This document shows positions 18,471 to 26,483 of a stretch of DNA of 64,000 nt, piece after piece. A program made the translations under genes and the position numbers. The first letter of the stretch is position 1, and each line of letters begins with the position of its first letter. The stretch spans positions 248,001 through 312,000 of the forward strand of contig NZ_CALIMF010000014.1 in the NCBI RefSeq assembly GCF_938028735.1. The letters run 5' to 3'. Below the pieces are notes generated by a model. It was not told the DNA's origin, did not search any database, and saw only the letters and a list, made by a program, of their open reading frames with translations. This DNA comes from an uncultured Thermanaerothrix sp. Its GTDB lineage: Bacteria > Chloroflexota > Anaerolineae > Anaerolineales > Anaerolineaceae.

Positions 18471-18682
18471 CAATGCTCCTCCCGTGATCGAAAAACACGC
18501 ATTAGGTGCATGTAGAACTGAATGACAACTGCGGCCTTAAGTAGGGCAATAGCCCATAAAATTGCACTCGGCGCTTCGTGTGTCCCCGCATAAAATTCCA
18601 GAACAGTCAGAACTGCCAAAAAGATGAACACGTAAACGCCACGTCGTATCTCAAAGGTGGATTTATTGGTGGTTTGCATCAT
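18470..18682 (-). CDS. ctaF: cytochrome c oxidase subunit IV (caa3 type)
   Basis: Small 70-residue membrane protein with two predicted helices (about 15-30 and 40-60). It ends in a segment containing KAAVVIQFYMHLM, typical of the prokaryotic subunit IV (COX4_pro) family. It starts with ATGATG behind AGGAGG and sits between subunits I and III, the standard place for this subunit in caa3 operons. It probably aids assembly or stability. Confidence 0.88.
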   Translation of the reverse strand: MMQTTNKSTFEIRRGVYVFIFLAVLTVLEFYAGTHEAPSAILWAIALLKAAVVIQFYMHLMRVFRSREEH

Positions 18683-18696
18683 CGTCCTCCTGTCTC

Positions 18697-20547
18697 TTAA
18701 TCATCTCCTACAGGCTGAGTTAGTGGCTCCACATACCGTGACCCCTTCAGCCCATAATCGTAGGGCTCCCCCACAACCCGGAAAGGCTGAGGATAGTTGT
18801 GCATGGGAGCTGGTGAGGGCAATAACTGCCACTCCGGCGACCGCGACTGCCAGACATTGCCCAGTGCCACTTCCCCGCGGCGCAAACTCACCACCAGATT
18901 GATGAAGAAAATCAACACCGAAAGCCCAATTAGAAAGCCAGCAATAGTGATAATCAGATGAGCGGTATCAAACCCCTGGGCAGGATCGTAATCGGCGATA
19001 CGCCGCCGCATCCCCAGCATCCCCACCCACATTTGACCAAAGGTCATCACCAGGAAAGAAGGGGTCATTAACCAAAAATGCAATCGTCCCAGGGTCTCAT
19101 TTAGCTTCCGACCGCTCACCTTAGGGAACCAATAATAAATAGCCGCAAAGAGAGGGAAGATATAACCCCCGAACATCGTATCATGGAAGTGACCAACAAC
19201 AAAATACGTATCGTGTAGATGGAGATCCGTTGCGACTACACCGTTAGGGGGGCCGCTCAGTCCACCCATGAGAAAAACCATAATGGCCCCCAGTACGAAA
19301 AGCATCGGCACGGGAGTACGGATGCGTCCTTGCCACAAAGTGGCTACCCAACTGAAAAATTTGATCCCGGTCGGCACGGCCACCAGTAGCGTGCTATACA
19401 TAAACGGCACGCGCAGATATTCTTCCATTCCTGAGGTAAACATGTGATGACCCCACACCAAGAAGCCCACCAGCGCGATGCCCAACGAAGACATGGCAAC
19501 CCAACGATAGCCGAAAAGAGGTTTACGCACAAAAACGGGCAGCAATTCACTGATCACACCCAATCCAGGTAACACAAAGATGTACACGGCCGGGTGAGAA
19601 TAGAACCAAAAGAGATGTTGAAAAAGAATCGGATTGCCGCCTTTGGTCGGATCAAAAAACCCCATGCCAAACAAACGCTCGAACATCACCATCTGAAAGG
19701 AAAGGCCAATCAATTGAGTAGCTGTCAGGGCAATTATGGACGCTGCCAGGGTGGCCCAGGCAAATATAGGCATTCGAAACAGTGACATTCCGGGTGCACG
19801 CAACCGAATGATGGTGGTGATCAGGTTAAGAGCTCCCAAAATGGAAGACCACCCGTTGAAGAACACCCCCACAAAGAACATCTGCATTCCTAGAGGCGCG
19901 CGGATACTTAGGGGCGGATAAGCCGTCCAACCTGTATCGAAGCCGCCCACAAAGAGAGCGCTCAACAACGTGATCGAAGCAGGAACAGCAATCCAGAATG
20001 AGAAGGCATTCAGGCGCGGAAAGGCCATGTCCCTGGCTCCAATCAGTAACGGAACTAGGAAATTGGCCATGGCGGCGAATCCCAGCAAGATTGAGATAAT
20101 TAGCACCATGCCGTGCATCCCGATCAGGGTGTTGAAAAAGTTCAACGAAAGAAACTGCATTCCCGAACGAGCCAGTTCGACACGAAAAATCAGCGCAAAA
20201 CTCCCCCCAATGGCCAACAGCAAGAGAGACAATATACCGTATTGAACCCCAATCACCTTGTGATCCAGGCTATAACCCAGATAGCGTTGCCAACCGGGTT
20301 GCTCTTCGATTTCCTCGATGTCAGGGGTCTCATGCCCCAGTGCCCAGGCAAACCAATCCCTGAAGGCGCCCAAGGTGATCATAAAACCTAAAACCCCACC
20401 AAACGCTCCGGCTACCCAGGCAGGTTCAGTCTTCCAGGGCAGCCCCATAGCAGCACGCACAGCGCTCAACAGCCCCATGCCTATCAGAAAGCCCAAAATC
20501 TGCCCAACAAGCCCACGCACCAAACCAATTGACCAGAAACGTTTCAT
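18697..20547 (-). CDS. ctaD: cytochrome c oxidase subunit I (A2-type heme-copper oxidase)
   Basis: Catalytic subunit that reduces oxygen and pumps protons. The start chosen is the ATG at 20547, with GGAGG 5 bases upstream, instead of the ATG at 20562, which has no ribosome site. The protein has about 616 residues. Roughly the first 70 form an extra pair of hydrophobic segments before the core that starts near GWQRYLGYSLDHKVIG. Core motifs are IGMHGMVLI, YSHPAVYIFVLPG with the CuB His and cross-linked Tyr, GHHMFTSGM and VVGHFHDTMFGG with heme ligands. The YSHP motif in place of a Glu-bearing GHPE marks subtype A2, as in Thermus and Rhodothermus caa3 enzymes. Confidence 0.96.
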   Translation of the reverse strand: MKRFWSIGLVRGLVGQILGFLIGMGLLSAVRAAMGLPWKTEPAWVAGAFGGVLGFMITLGAFRDWFAWALGHETPDIEEIEEQPGWQRYLGYSLDHKVIGVQYGILSLLLLAIGGSFALIFRVELARSGMQFLSLNFFNTLIGMHGMVLIISILLGFAAMANFLVPLLIGARDMAFPRLNAFSFWIAVPASITLLSALFVGGFDTGWTAYPPLSIRAPLGMQMFFVGVFFNGWSSILGALNLITTIIRLRAPGMSLFRMPIFAWATLAASIIALTATQLIGLSFQMVMFERLFGMGFFDPTKGGNPILFQHLFWFYSHPAVYIFVLPGLGVISELLPVFVRKPLFGYRWVAMSSLGIALVGFLVWGHHMFTSGMEEYLRVPFMYSTLLVAVPTGIKFFSWVATLWQGRIRTPVPMLFVLGAIMVFLMGGLSGPPNGVVATDLHLHDTYFVVGHFHDTMFGGYIFPLFAAIYYWFPKVSGRKLNETLGRLHFWLMTPSFLVMTFGQMWVGMLGMRRRIADYDPAQGFDTAHLIITIAGFLIGLSVLIFFINLVVSLRRGEVALGNVWQSRSPEWQLLPSPAPMHNYPQPFRVVGEPYDYGLKGSRYVEPLTQPVGDD

Positions 20548-20572
20548 TGCACCCTCCATCAACGTGTTGAAA

Positions 20573-22000
20573 TCAGCGGAGTGTCTTGATGTACTCGATA
20601 ATGTCGTTGATTTGCTGGTCCGAGAGCAGCGCCTGATAATTCCCCGGCATCACATTGGACGGATAACCTTTGACCACCTGGGCATTTGGATTGAGAATAG
20701 CCACCCTTAAGTAATTCTCATCCACCGTAACCCGACTGCCATCCGCCAGTTCGTGATCTGTGCGACCATAGAGGCCTTTCCAAGTCGGCCCCACACCGGG
20801 GGAACCGTCCACTGAATGGCAGGAAAGGCATCCATTAGTCTGAGCCCACTTAGCCCCTCGCGTTGCGGGATCGGCTCCGATGGCTTGTAGTTGTTCACCT
20901 ACCCAGGCCTCGAAATCAGCCTGGGATACCACTACAACCGGACTCTCCATATAGGCATGCGAGGTGCCACACAACTCGGCACAGCGCACCTTAAATTGCC
21001 CCATCATGGTGGGGGTAACGCGTAATTCGCGTTCTAAATTTGCGCCAGGTAGTGCATCCTGCTTCACGCGAAACTCAGGTACCCAGAACGAGTGAATAAC
21101 GTCTAGGGACGTCAAGCGCAAATGAGCCTGACGATTGACTGGTAAATACAACGTATTAGACGTGATTCCATACTGCGGATACTCAAACCGCCAGAACCAC
21201 TGTCCTGCCACTACTTTAACCTCAATAGCCTGGGGGTCTATCCGCCGTGTTTCGGCCAAGGCAAGCGACCCCAGGTAAGAGAGATAGATCACAATCCCGA
21301 TTGGGATGATCGTCCACACAACTTCAAGCCCGGTAGAACCTTTGATATAGGCACCCTCCTCATCCTCATCTCTAGCGCGCTGCCGGAAGACAACCACGCT
21401 ATATCCCATGAAGGCCACGATTAAGGAAAAGAAGAAGGCAATCAGCATGAACTGCAAATTGAACAACCGATCAATCGGTTGCGCCTGAACACTCGCTTGA
21501 AGAGGGAGAACTTGAACGGTGTTCAAGAGATAGTTTGTTGCTAATGTCAGTATAACCACCAGAGATGCTACTATCGCCAAATGTTTCATAGACGATGTCC
21601 GCTCCTTTCCTGAGGGAGAAGGTTGAAAACCTGAGGGCTCAGAAAGCAAGAGCCAGTCTTCTGCTTGAGAAGGGGTTAGAACACGACGATCATAAACAAC
21701 CACTGAGCCACTTTCCTGGAGCGAGACCAACATCACCTGCATCGTCCGCTGACTACTAACAAAGAGATCCATAAAGCGCTTGCGGTCAAGAGAGCGGTCA
21801 TCATAGTCCAGGATGACAAGATCGGGCAACCAGGACTCCAGGAGCGTAAGCGTCTCTTCCATTGTTCCCACAACCCGAATTTCAAATTGACGCCCCCGCC
21901 ATTGTTGGTGAATCAATCGTTCCAGCCCGCGCCCAAAAAGCGGATTGGCCGAAGCAATTAATACCTTGCGCACTCCATCCATCTGCTGAAGACCCATCAT
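20573..22000 (-). CDS. ctaC: caa3 oxidase subunit II with N-terminal receiver-like domain
   Basis: Electron-entry subunit of the oxidase, 475 residues. Residues 9 to about 112 resemble a response-regulator receiver: PLFGRGLERLI and PDLVILDY align with ALFRRGLIELL and PDVVLLDI of the NarL-type regulator encoded next door. Asp65 sits where the phosphorylated Asp would be, but the acidic pair (here ASA) and the conserved Lys are missing. A membrane helix follows at 140-160, then helices at about 180-205 and 225-250. The CuA domain has His303, Cys340, Glu342, Cys344, His348 and Met351. A C-terminal cytochrome c has CLSCH at 391-395 and Met451. The ATG at 22000 has an AGAGG site. An in-frame ATG at 21589 also has an AAAGGAG site, so a shorter subunit II without the extra domain may be made too. 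Topology allows the extra domain to be cytoplasmic. Confidence 0.9.
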   Translation of the reverse strand: MMGLQQMDGVRKVLIASANPLFGRGLERLIHQQWRGRQFEIRVVGTMEETLTLLESWLPDLVILDYDDRSLDRKRFMDLFVSSQRTMQVMLVSLQESGSVVVYDRRVLTPSQAEDWLLLSEPSGFQPSPSGKERTSSMKHLAIVASLVVILTLATNYLLNTVQVLPLQASVQAQPIDRLFNLQFMLIAFFFSLIVAFMGYSVVVFRQRARDEDEEGAYIKGSTGLEVVWTIIPIGIVIYLSYLGSLALAETRRIDPQAIEVKVVAGQWFWRFEYPQYGITSNTLYLPVNRQAHLRLTSLDVIHSFWVPEFRVKQDALPGANLERELRVTPTMMGQFKVRCAELCGTSHAYMESPVVVVSQADFEAWVGEQLQAIGADPATRGAKWAQTNGCLSCHSVDGSPGVGPTWKGLYGRTDHELADGSRVTVDENYLRVAILNPNAQVVKGYPSNVMPGNYQALLSDQQINDIIEYIKTLR

Positions 22001-22051
22001 GCTGCAAACCTCTGTACCTTCTCCACACCAAGCACAACCGCTTCATCTTAT

Positions 22052-22081
22052 AAAATACACAAAAAACCCCCATATTGTCGA
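22052..22081 (-). promoter_or_regulatory. possible promoter of the oxidase operon
   Basis: On the minus strand TCGACA (22076-22081) and TATTTT (22052-22057) lie 18 bases apart, about 50 bases upstream of the subunit II start and after the terminator of the response regulator gene. Match to the sigma-70 consensus is moderate. Confidence 0.4.
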
Positions 22082-22105
22082 GATTACACGGGCACTAAAA
22101 GGGGT

Positions 22106-22131
22106 TAAAAATCCCCCCTAAAAGGGGGATA
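22106..22131 (-). terminator. intrinsic terminator after the response regulator gene
   Basis: On the minus strand ATCCCCC and GGGGGAT (22111-22117 and 22124-22130) form a hairpin followed by TTTTT. It lies 35 bases after the stop of the LuxR-type regulator and separates that transcript from the oxidase operon. Confidence 0.75.
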
Positions 22132-22165
22132 TTGGTATCACCAAGAGGACGGCGTTAGCGAGCGC

Positions 22166-22822
22166 CTAGGGCTCATGACGGCGAATCAACCCCAGAGCAA
22201 TCGCCTTGCTCACTGCTTCGGTGCGATTAGAGGCTTCCAACTTCTCCAGAATATGACGCACATGAGTTTTGACCGTATTATCAGAGATATACAATTTAGC
22301 AGCAATCTGTCCTGTTGTCTTCCCCTCTGCCAAGCACTCAAGCACTTCCAATTCCCGGTCGCTGAGAATTTGCCGATTGGCCATCTCGGATTGGTACGCC
22401 AAAGCACGTAAGACTGGTGCCGTGACCTCAGGCGAAAGAGCCCCCTCACCTTGGTAAACACGTAAAATGGCCTTACGTAGTTCCTCAGGCTCCACATTCT
22501 TGAGAAGGTAGCCGTCTGCGCCGCTTCGGATGGCTTGCATGAGATCTGCCTCCTGTTGTGAAACCGTCAGCATCAGCACCTTGGGGGAAGAAGCCCACTT
22601 GCGCAATGCTTCTAAGGTACGCAATCCATCCAAGGAAGGCATATTAATATCCAAAAGCACCACATCGGGCCCCGTGCGACGCACTACCTCAAGAGCTTCG
22701 TGACCATTGGCGGCTTCACCCACCACCTGTATTTCCGGCATGCCTCGGAGCAATTCGATCAATCCGCGCCGAAAGAGCGCATGATCATCCACAACCACGA
22801 CCCGTATCACACGCATCCTCAT
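22166..22822 (-). CDS. NarL/FixJ-family response regulator
   Basis: DNA-binding regulator of 218 residues. The receiver domain (about 5-120) is complete, with the acidic pair Asp12/Asp13, phosphorylation site Asp58 in VVLLDIN and Lys108 in YLLKN. The LuxR-type helix-turn-helix (about 150-215) has LSDRELEVLECLAEG and YISDNTVKTHVRHILEKL. It overlaps the histidine kinase gene by 4 bases, so the two form one signalling pair. Because the oxidase operon follows directly downstream, that operon is a plausible target, though nothing in the sequence proves it. Confidence 0.94.
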   Translation of the reverse strand: MRMRVIRVVVVDDHALFRRGLIELLRGMPEIQVVGEAANGHEALEVVRRTGPDVVLLDINMPSLDGLRTLEALRKWASSPKVLMLTVSQQEADLMQAIRSGADGYLLKNVEPEELRKAILRVYQGEGALSPEVTAPVLRALAYQSEMANRQILSDRELEVLECLAEGKTTGQIAAKLYISDNTVKTHVRHILEKLEASNRTEAVSKAIALGLIRRHEP

Positions 22823-24639
22823 ACCAGCGACTCCTCCACTCGAAATGGTACCTGTAAACGGATAATCGTTCCTTGATAGGGCTGGCTAATAACCTGGAAG
22901 TCAGCTCCGATCAACTCAGCACGCTCGCGCATCCCTCGCAATCCGTGTTGCGAGAATTGCGGCACATCCTGCGGTGTGAAGCCAACCCCATTATCGCCAA
23001 TTTCTAAAACCCAATCCCGATCCCAAGAACTTAATGAAATCCATGCCTTAGAAGCACGGGCATGCTTGCGGATATTATTCAATGCCTCTTGGATAATGCG
23101 CAGAAGCTGCGCCTGTACTTCTAAGGGAAGATCAGGGGGCTTCTCGGGTAAAATACATTCGATCTGTAAGTTCATGCCTTCCATCGCACTGGCCGCCACC
23201 CGACGGATCCAGGTATTCATATCTTCTTGCGGGCTAAAGCGCAGGTTATCCATCACCTGCCGGGTTTCCAGATAGATCTCGGCCAACGCCTGATAATGGC
23301 GATGCAGGAGGGTTTCTAATCGCGCATGGTCTTCCTGATTGAGCGCATTAATCATCTGCGCAGTGTTCAATTTCAGGTAGGCCAACGTCTGTGCTAGACC
23401 ATCGTGAATTTCACGCGCCAGCCGCATTCGCTCTTGTATGACTGCCCGATACGCCAGATCAAAATGCATTTGTTCGGTTTCAATGACGTAAACCAGGGCA
23501 TCCAACAGTAAACTAGAGGCTGCGCTGACAGACTCACCCCCCCCACTTGAATTGAACCCATAAAGCAACAAAACGCCTAGGTCTTTGCCTTGAGAGGAAA
23601 CAAGGCGAATTGCCCAACCTTGCACTCCGTGGGGTTCCAGAGGAACACGTTGGGGATGATCAGGTCGAGTCTGCACAGCCTTGAGGACCAAGTTGCACAC
23701 CTCTCGGACGCGCTCAGGCTCAGTGACTGGAAACTGACCCACCGTCAGGAAAGTGGGCAACCTCATAGCCTCGTTTTGTAGCAAGTATAATGCCGCTCCT
23801 TTGCACGCTGAGACTTGCATCCAGCGCCATACTATGGGCCTAAGTGTGCTGTCTAGGTCGGGGTGCCTTACACGATTTCCTAGAATCTGGGAGTAAATAG
23901 CGGCCTCTCGCGCCTTTAGACGATGCAGTTCTAGTCCCATTAGCACAGCGGAAAAGAAATTCTCCAGTGCGCGCCGCAGATCATCTGCAAGGACGAAGTT
24001 GGGCCGTGTTGAAAAGAGGTTGATAACAGCAACCGTACGACCATGTTGTTTCAACGGAACACACTCCACTATTTTCGCCCTTGGCATTTCACTCTGGAAG
24101 AGGGTACACCCCTGGTCCACGGCCGCCCGATAGACCTGGCATTGCTTACACGAAAGGCGAACCTGTGGCTGAGCCAGGCTCTTTTCCCACTCCTGGTTAT
24201 CTACTTCTCCTTCTTCACCAACCGCATAGACTCGCAAAGGCTGGTTCCATTCGTCCAAAAAGATAAAAGTGGCTCCGCTGGCTCCACAAACCGCGGCGGC
24301 CTTTTCCAAAGCTATGCGAACCAGATATTCTTGATTATCCGCACCAAGAAGGTCAGGCAAAACCTGCCAAAGGGCACCTGCGGGGCTTCCCTCTGGGGTT
24401 TGTCCCTCGTTATCCGGTATAGACTTTGCCCGCCCCTTTTTTCTTTCTCGATCCCGCTTTCTCCATCCTCCCCACCAAAACAAACTGGTTCCACCCACCA
24501 ACCAGACCATAGCTATCCAGTCGCCTTCGCTAAATTTAGCCAGCCCATAGCCGAGAAGGAATACGCCTACCAACACAACACCAACTTGGAATTTCTCACG
24601 TAACCAGATAAATATTGTCTTTGTTGCTAGATTTTCCAT
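22819..24639 (-). CDS. NarX-type histidine kinase with GAF domains
   Basis: Sensor kinase of 606 residues. Two membrane helices (about 18-34 and 41-58) are followed by two GAF-like regions (about 100-240 and 250-390), then a HisKA_3 domain with LAREIHDGLAQTL (His412) and an ATPase domain with NNIRKHA and GDNGVGF. The first GAF region has four clustered cysteines at 164, 167, 178 and 193 (spacing C-x2-C-x10-C-x14-C), which could hold an iron-sulfur cluster or form redox disulfides; this is inference. There is no external sensor domain, so the signal is probably cytoplasmic. It is cotranscribed with the NarL-type regulator. No ribosome site precedes the ATG, and the promoter boxes suggest leaderless translation. 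Confidence 0.93.
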   Translation of the reverse strand: MENLATKTIFIWLREKFQVGVVLVGVFLLGYGLAKFSEGDWIAMVWLVGGTSLFWWGGWRKRDRERKKGRAKSIPDNEGQTPEGSPAGALWQVLPDLLGADNQEYLVRIALEKAAAVCGASGATFIFLDEWNQPLRVYAVGEEGEVDNQEWEKSLAQPQVRLSCKQCQVYRAAVDQGCTLFQSEMPRAKIVECVPLKQHGRTVAVINLFSTRPNFVLADDLRRALENFFSAVLMGLELHRLKAREAAIYSQILGNRVRHPDLDSTLRPIVWRWMQVSACKGAALYLLQNEAMRLPTFLTVGQFPVTEPERVREVCNLVLKAVQTRPDHPQRVPLEPHGVQGWAIRLVSSQGKDLGVLLLYGFNSSGGGESVSAASSLLLDALVYVIETEQMHFDLAYRAVIQERMRLAREIHDGLAQTLAYLKLNTAQMINALNQEDHARLETLLHRHYQALAEIYLETRQVMDNLRFSPQEDMNTWIRRVAASAMEGMNLQIECILPEKPPDLPLEVQAQLLRIIQEALNNIRKHARASKAWISLSSWDRDWVLEIGDNGVGFTPQDVPQFSQHGLRGMRERAELIGADFQVISQPYQGTIIRLQVPFRVEESLV

Positions 24640-24645
24640 GCTTTT

Positions 24646-24673
24646 ATTTTAACCCTAACCCCGGCTTTGCGAA
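24646..24673 (-). promoter_or_regulatory. promoter of the two-component operon, probably leaderless
   Basis: On the minus strand TTCGCA (24668-24673) and TAAAAT (24646-24651) are 16 bases apart. Only six bases separate the -10 box from the kinase ATG, so the transcript would start at or next to the start codon. Confidence 0.5.
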
Positions 24674-24686
24674 GACCTTGTATACA

Positions 24687-24722
24687 AACTTAGCCCGGCA
24701 TGCAAGCATGCCGGGCTAAGTT
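24687..24722. terminator. perfect 17-bp inverted repeat after the cytochrome c gene
   Basis: Two 17-base arms (24687-24703 and 24706-24722) are perfectly complementary around a 2-base centre. The hairpin begins 20 bases after the cytochrome c stop on the minus strand and is followed by GTTTGTAT, a short T-rich stretch. It is most likely the terminator of that gene. A separate 10-bp palindrome TTGTATACAA (24679-24688) touches one end and lies upstream of the kinase promoter. Confidence 0.6.
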
Positions 24723-24742
24723 AACAGATCAAGAGCATTGGT

Positions 24743-25174
24743 TTACTTGAAAGTCTTAACGTAGGTGATAACCTGCCAAATCTCGTCCTCGGTCAATATC
24801 CCTTTCTGGGCCGGCATTGAGGAATTGAACGGCGCCATGGCACCGCCCTCAGAGATGCGCCAGAAGAGGTAATCATCCTTCGCCACCTTAACCAGTTCAA
24901 CCAGGTTACCGGGGTGCGGATCCAGTGCTTGCCCAGCCGGTCCATCCCCAAGCCCTTTCTCACCATGGCAGGAAGCACAGCGTTGCTCATAAATGGCTTT
25001 TCCAGCCGCTACCGCATTCGCATCGCTAGTAGTATAAGGATCCGTTTTCCCGGCGTATTCGGGCGGAGGTGTGGGACGTGTCTCCTTGGCTTCTCCGCCG
25101 CCTCCGCCACCACAAGCGGTAAGAGCCAGCGCGCTGAGCATCAGCACAACCAACAGAATTCCTATCTTCTTCAT
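24743..25174 (-). CDS. lipoprotein cytochrome c
   Basis: Small exported heme protein for electron transfer, anchored to the membrane outer face by lipid. The start is the ATG at 25174, behind AAAGGAGG, giving 143 residues; an upstream in-frame start at 25243 lacks a site. The N-terminus is a lipoprotein signal ending LTAC with Cys21. A Gly-rich linker and a Pro-rich segment follow. The single class I cytochrome c domain has CASCH at 66-70 and a likely Met ligand in NSSMPAQKG. The family is cytochrome CBB3/c-type. It lies just upstream of the two-component pair and could feed the caa3 oxidase, but that is inferred from location. Confidence 0.93.
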   Translation of the reverse strand: MKKIGILLVVLMLSALALTACGGGGGGEAKETRPTPPPEYAGKTDPYTTSDANAVAAGKAIYEQRCASCHGEKGLGDGPAGQALDPHPGNLVELVKVAKDDYLFWRISEGGAMAPFNSSMPAQKGILTEDEIWQVITYVKTFK

Positions 25175-25216
25175 ACGTCCTCCTTTGGACAGGTGAACAA
25201 ATTCGGTTACATCTTG

Positions 25217-25243
25217 ATTATATCCCGTCTCCAAATGAGGCAA
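25217..25243 (-). promoter_or_regulatory. promoter of the cytochrome c gene
   Basis: On the minus strand a perfect TATAAT (25217-25222) is preceded 15 bases upstream by TTGCCT (25238-25243). Transcription would start near 25210, giving a leader of about 35 bases with a strong ribosome site. Confidence 0.5.
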
Positions 25244-25392
25244 GGATGAGAAATGGGTGAATTTTGAATCAACCCTAATTGTGATTTAAGACATTCCTCA
25301 TCATAAAGGCGTGAATTCATCACTACACAAAGCAGATAAAACATACTATTTTGATAAAGATTTCCGATAAACTTTCCATTAGAGGATTGAAT

Positions 25393-25869
25393 GTGCTAAA
25401 AATCAGCCGACGTCTCGATTACGGGTTACAAATCATGCTGGCACTGGCCAAAATGGGAGACCGTCCTGTTGCTACCGCCTTGCTTTCGCGAGATCTAGAT
25501 ATTCCCCTACCTTTTACACATCAGATTGCCCACACGCTGATGCAAAAGGGATTGGTCAAAACAATTCCCGGCCCACGCGGCGGTATTCGCCTGAGTCGCT
25601 CTCCTGATGCTATTTCTCTTCGTGAAATTATGGAAGCTCTCGAAGGACCTATCCGCCTATCCCCTTGTCTGGAAGATACCTTGGCCTGCCCTCATTACAG
25701 CACATGCGTCTTCCTACCAATATGGACTAACCTCCAAGCAAATATCAACGAAGCGCTTCAAAGCCTAACCTTGAGCAAACTGGTGAACCAGACCCCACAG
25801 CAAATCCTGCGCGAGGTGCACGCCCTGAGTTTACCAGTGGAAATCTGCGAGCCGGGTACAGCAAGCTAA
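25393..25869 (+). CDS. Rrf2/IscR-family transcription regulator with three cysteines
   Basis: Winged-helix regulator of 158 residues. GTG at 25393 is preferred because AGAGG lies 7 bases upstream and the protein then begins MLKISRRLDYGLQIM, a normal Rrf2 start. The frame also opens at a TTG at 25351. The wing region has GPRGGIRLSRSP. Cys92, Cys99 and Cys105 follow the dimer helix, the place where IscR and NsrR bind an iron-sulfur cluster, so a redox or NO/iron sensing role is likely. It is transcribed away from the cytochrome c gene and may control it. The spacing C-x6-C-x5-C is close to, but not the same as, that of E. coli IscR. Confidence 0.9.
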   Translation: MLKISRRLDYGLQIMLALAKMGDRPVATALLSRDLDIPLPFTHQIAHTLMQKGLVKTIPGPRGGIRLSRSPDAISLREIMEALEGPIRLSPCLEDTLACPHYSTCVFLPIWTNLQANINEALQSLTLSKLVNQTPQQILREVHALSLPVEICEPGTAS

Positions 25870-25984
25870 GAGCTCGCTGGATCCAGCTCAAACCCATCCG
25901 CAGACGCGTAGAAAATGCATCTGTGAACAGGATAATCCTAAACTGAGTCTCAAGCGGGAGGTCAGCCTGCTTATTCAGAGCCGT

Positions 25985-26446
25985 TCATGAGCGCAGCGCA
26001 GCCAGAACCTCTGCACTATGTCCTTCCGGTTTGACGTTGGGAAATACCTTCCTAATAATCCCATTCTCATCAATCAAGAAAGTGGTGCGCAGAACCCCGT
26101 CATATTCACGCCCCATAAACTTCTTCTTTCCCCACACGCCATATAGATCACAAACGTGGTGATCTTCATCAGAAAGTAAGGTAAAGGGCAGGTTATACTT
26201 TTCCTTAAAGCGAGCGTGGGACGTTGGTGAATCGGGACTTACCCCTAAAATCACCACGCCGGCTTCGGCATATGCCTGATAGTCGTCACGGAAGGAACAC
26301 GCTTCTTTGGTGCACCCCGGTGTGTCATCCTTGGGATAAAAATACAGCACCACGGGTTTACCTCTGAATTCTTTAAGGGAGCGTGGTGTCCCGGTTTCAT
26401 CCAGCAGGATAAAATCCGGTGCGGGCGTATTGGCTTCTAGAGTCAT
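25985..26446 (-). CDS. bcp: thiol peroxidase of the Bcp/PrxQ family
   Basis: Peroxiredoxin that reduces hydrogen peroxide and organic peroxides using thioredoxin. The start at 26446 has GGAGG 6 bases upstream; the in-frame ATG at 26461 is less likely. The 153-residue protein has FYPKDDTPGCTKEAC with peroxidatic Cys45 and resolving Cys50, the five-residue spacing of atypical two-cysteine PrxQ enzymes. Cytosolic, no signal peptide. It lies 37 bases after the MoeA fusion gene and may be read from the same transcript. Confidence 0.95.
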   Translation of the reverse strand: MTLEANTPAPDFILLDETGTPRSLKEFRGKPVVLYFYPKDDTPGCTKEACSFRDDYQAYAEAGVVILGVSPDSPTSHARFKEKYNLPFTLLSDEDHHVCDLYGVWGKKKFMGREYDGVLRTTFLIDENGIIRKVFPNVKPEGHSAEVLAALRS

Positions 26447-26483
26447 TTTAGACCTCCACAATATAGAATTTTACTTAATCCTA

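Noticed and set aside
25870-25984. Possible tRNA or small RNA between the Rrf2 and bcp genes
   Set aside because: No cloverleaf arms, T-loop sequence or terminator could be drawn.
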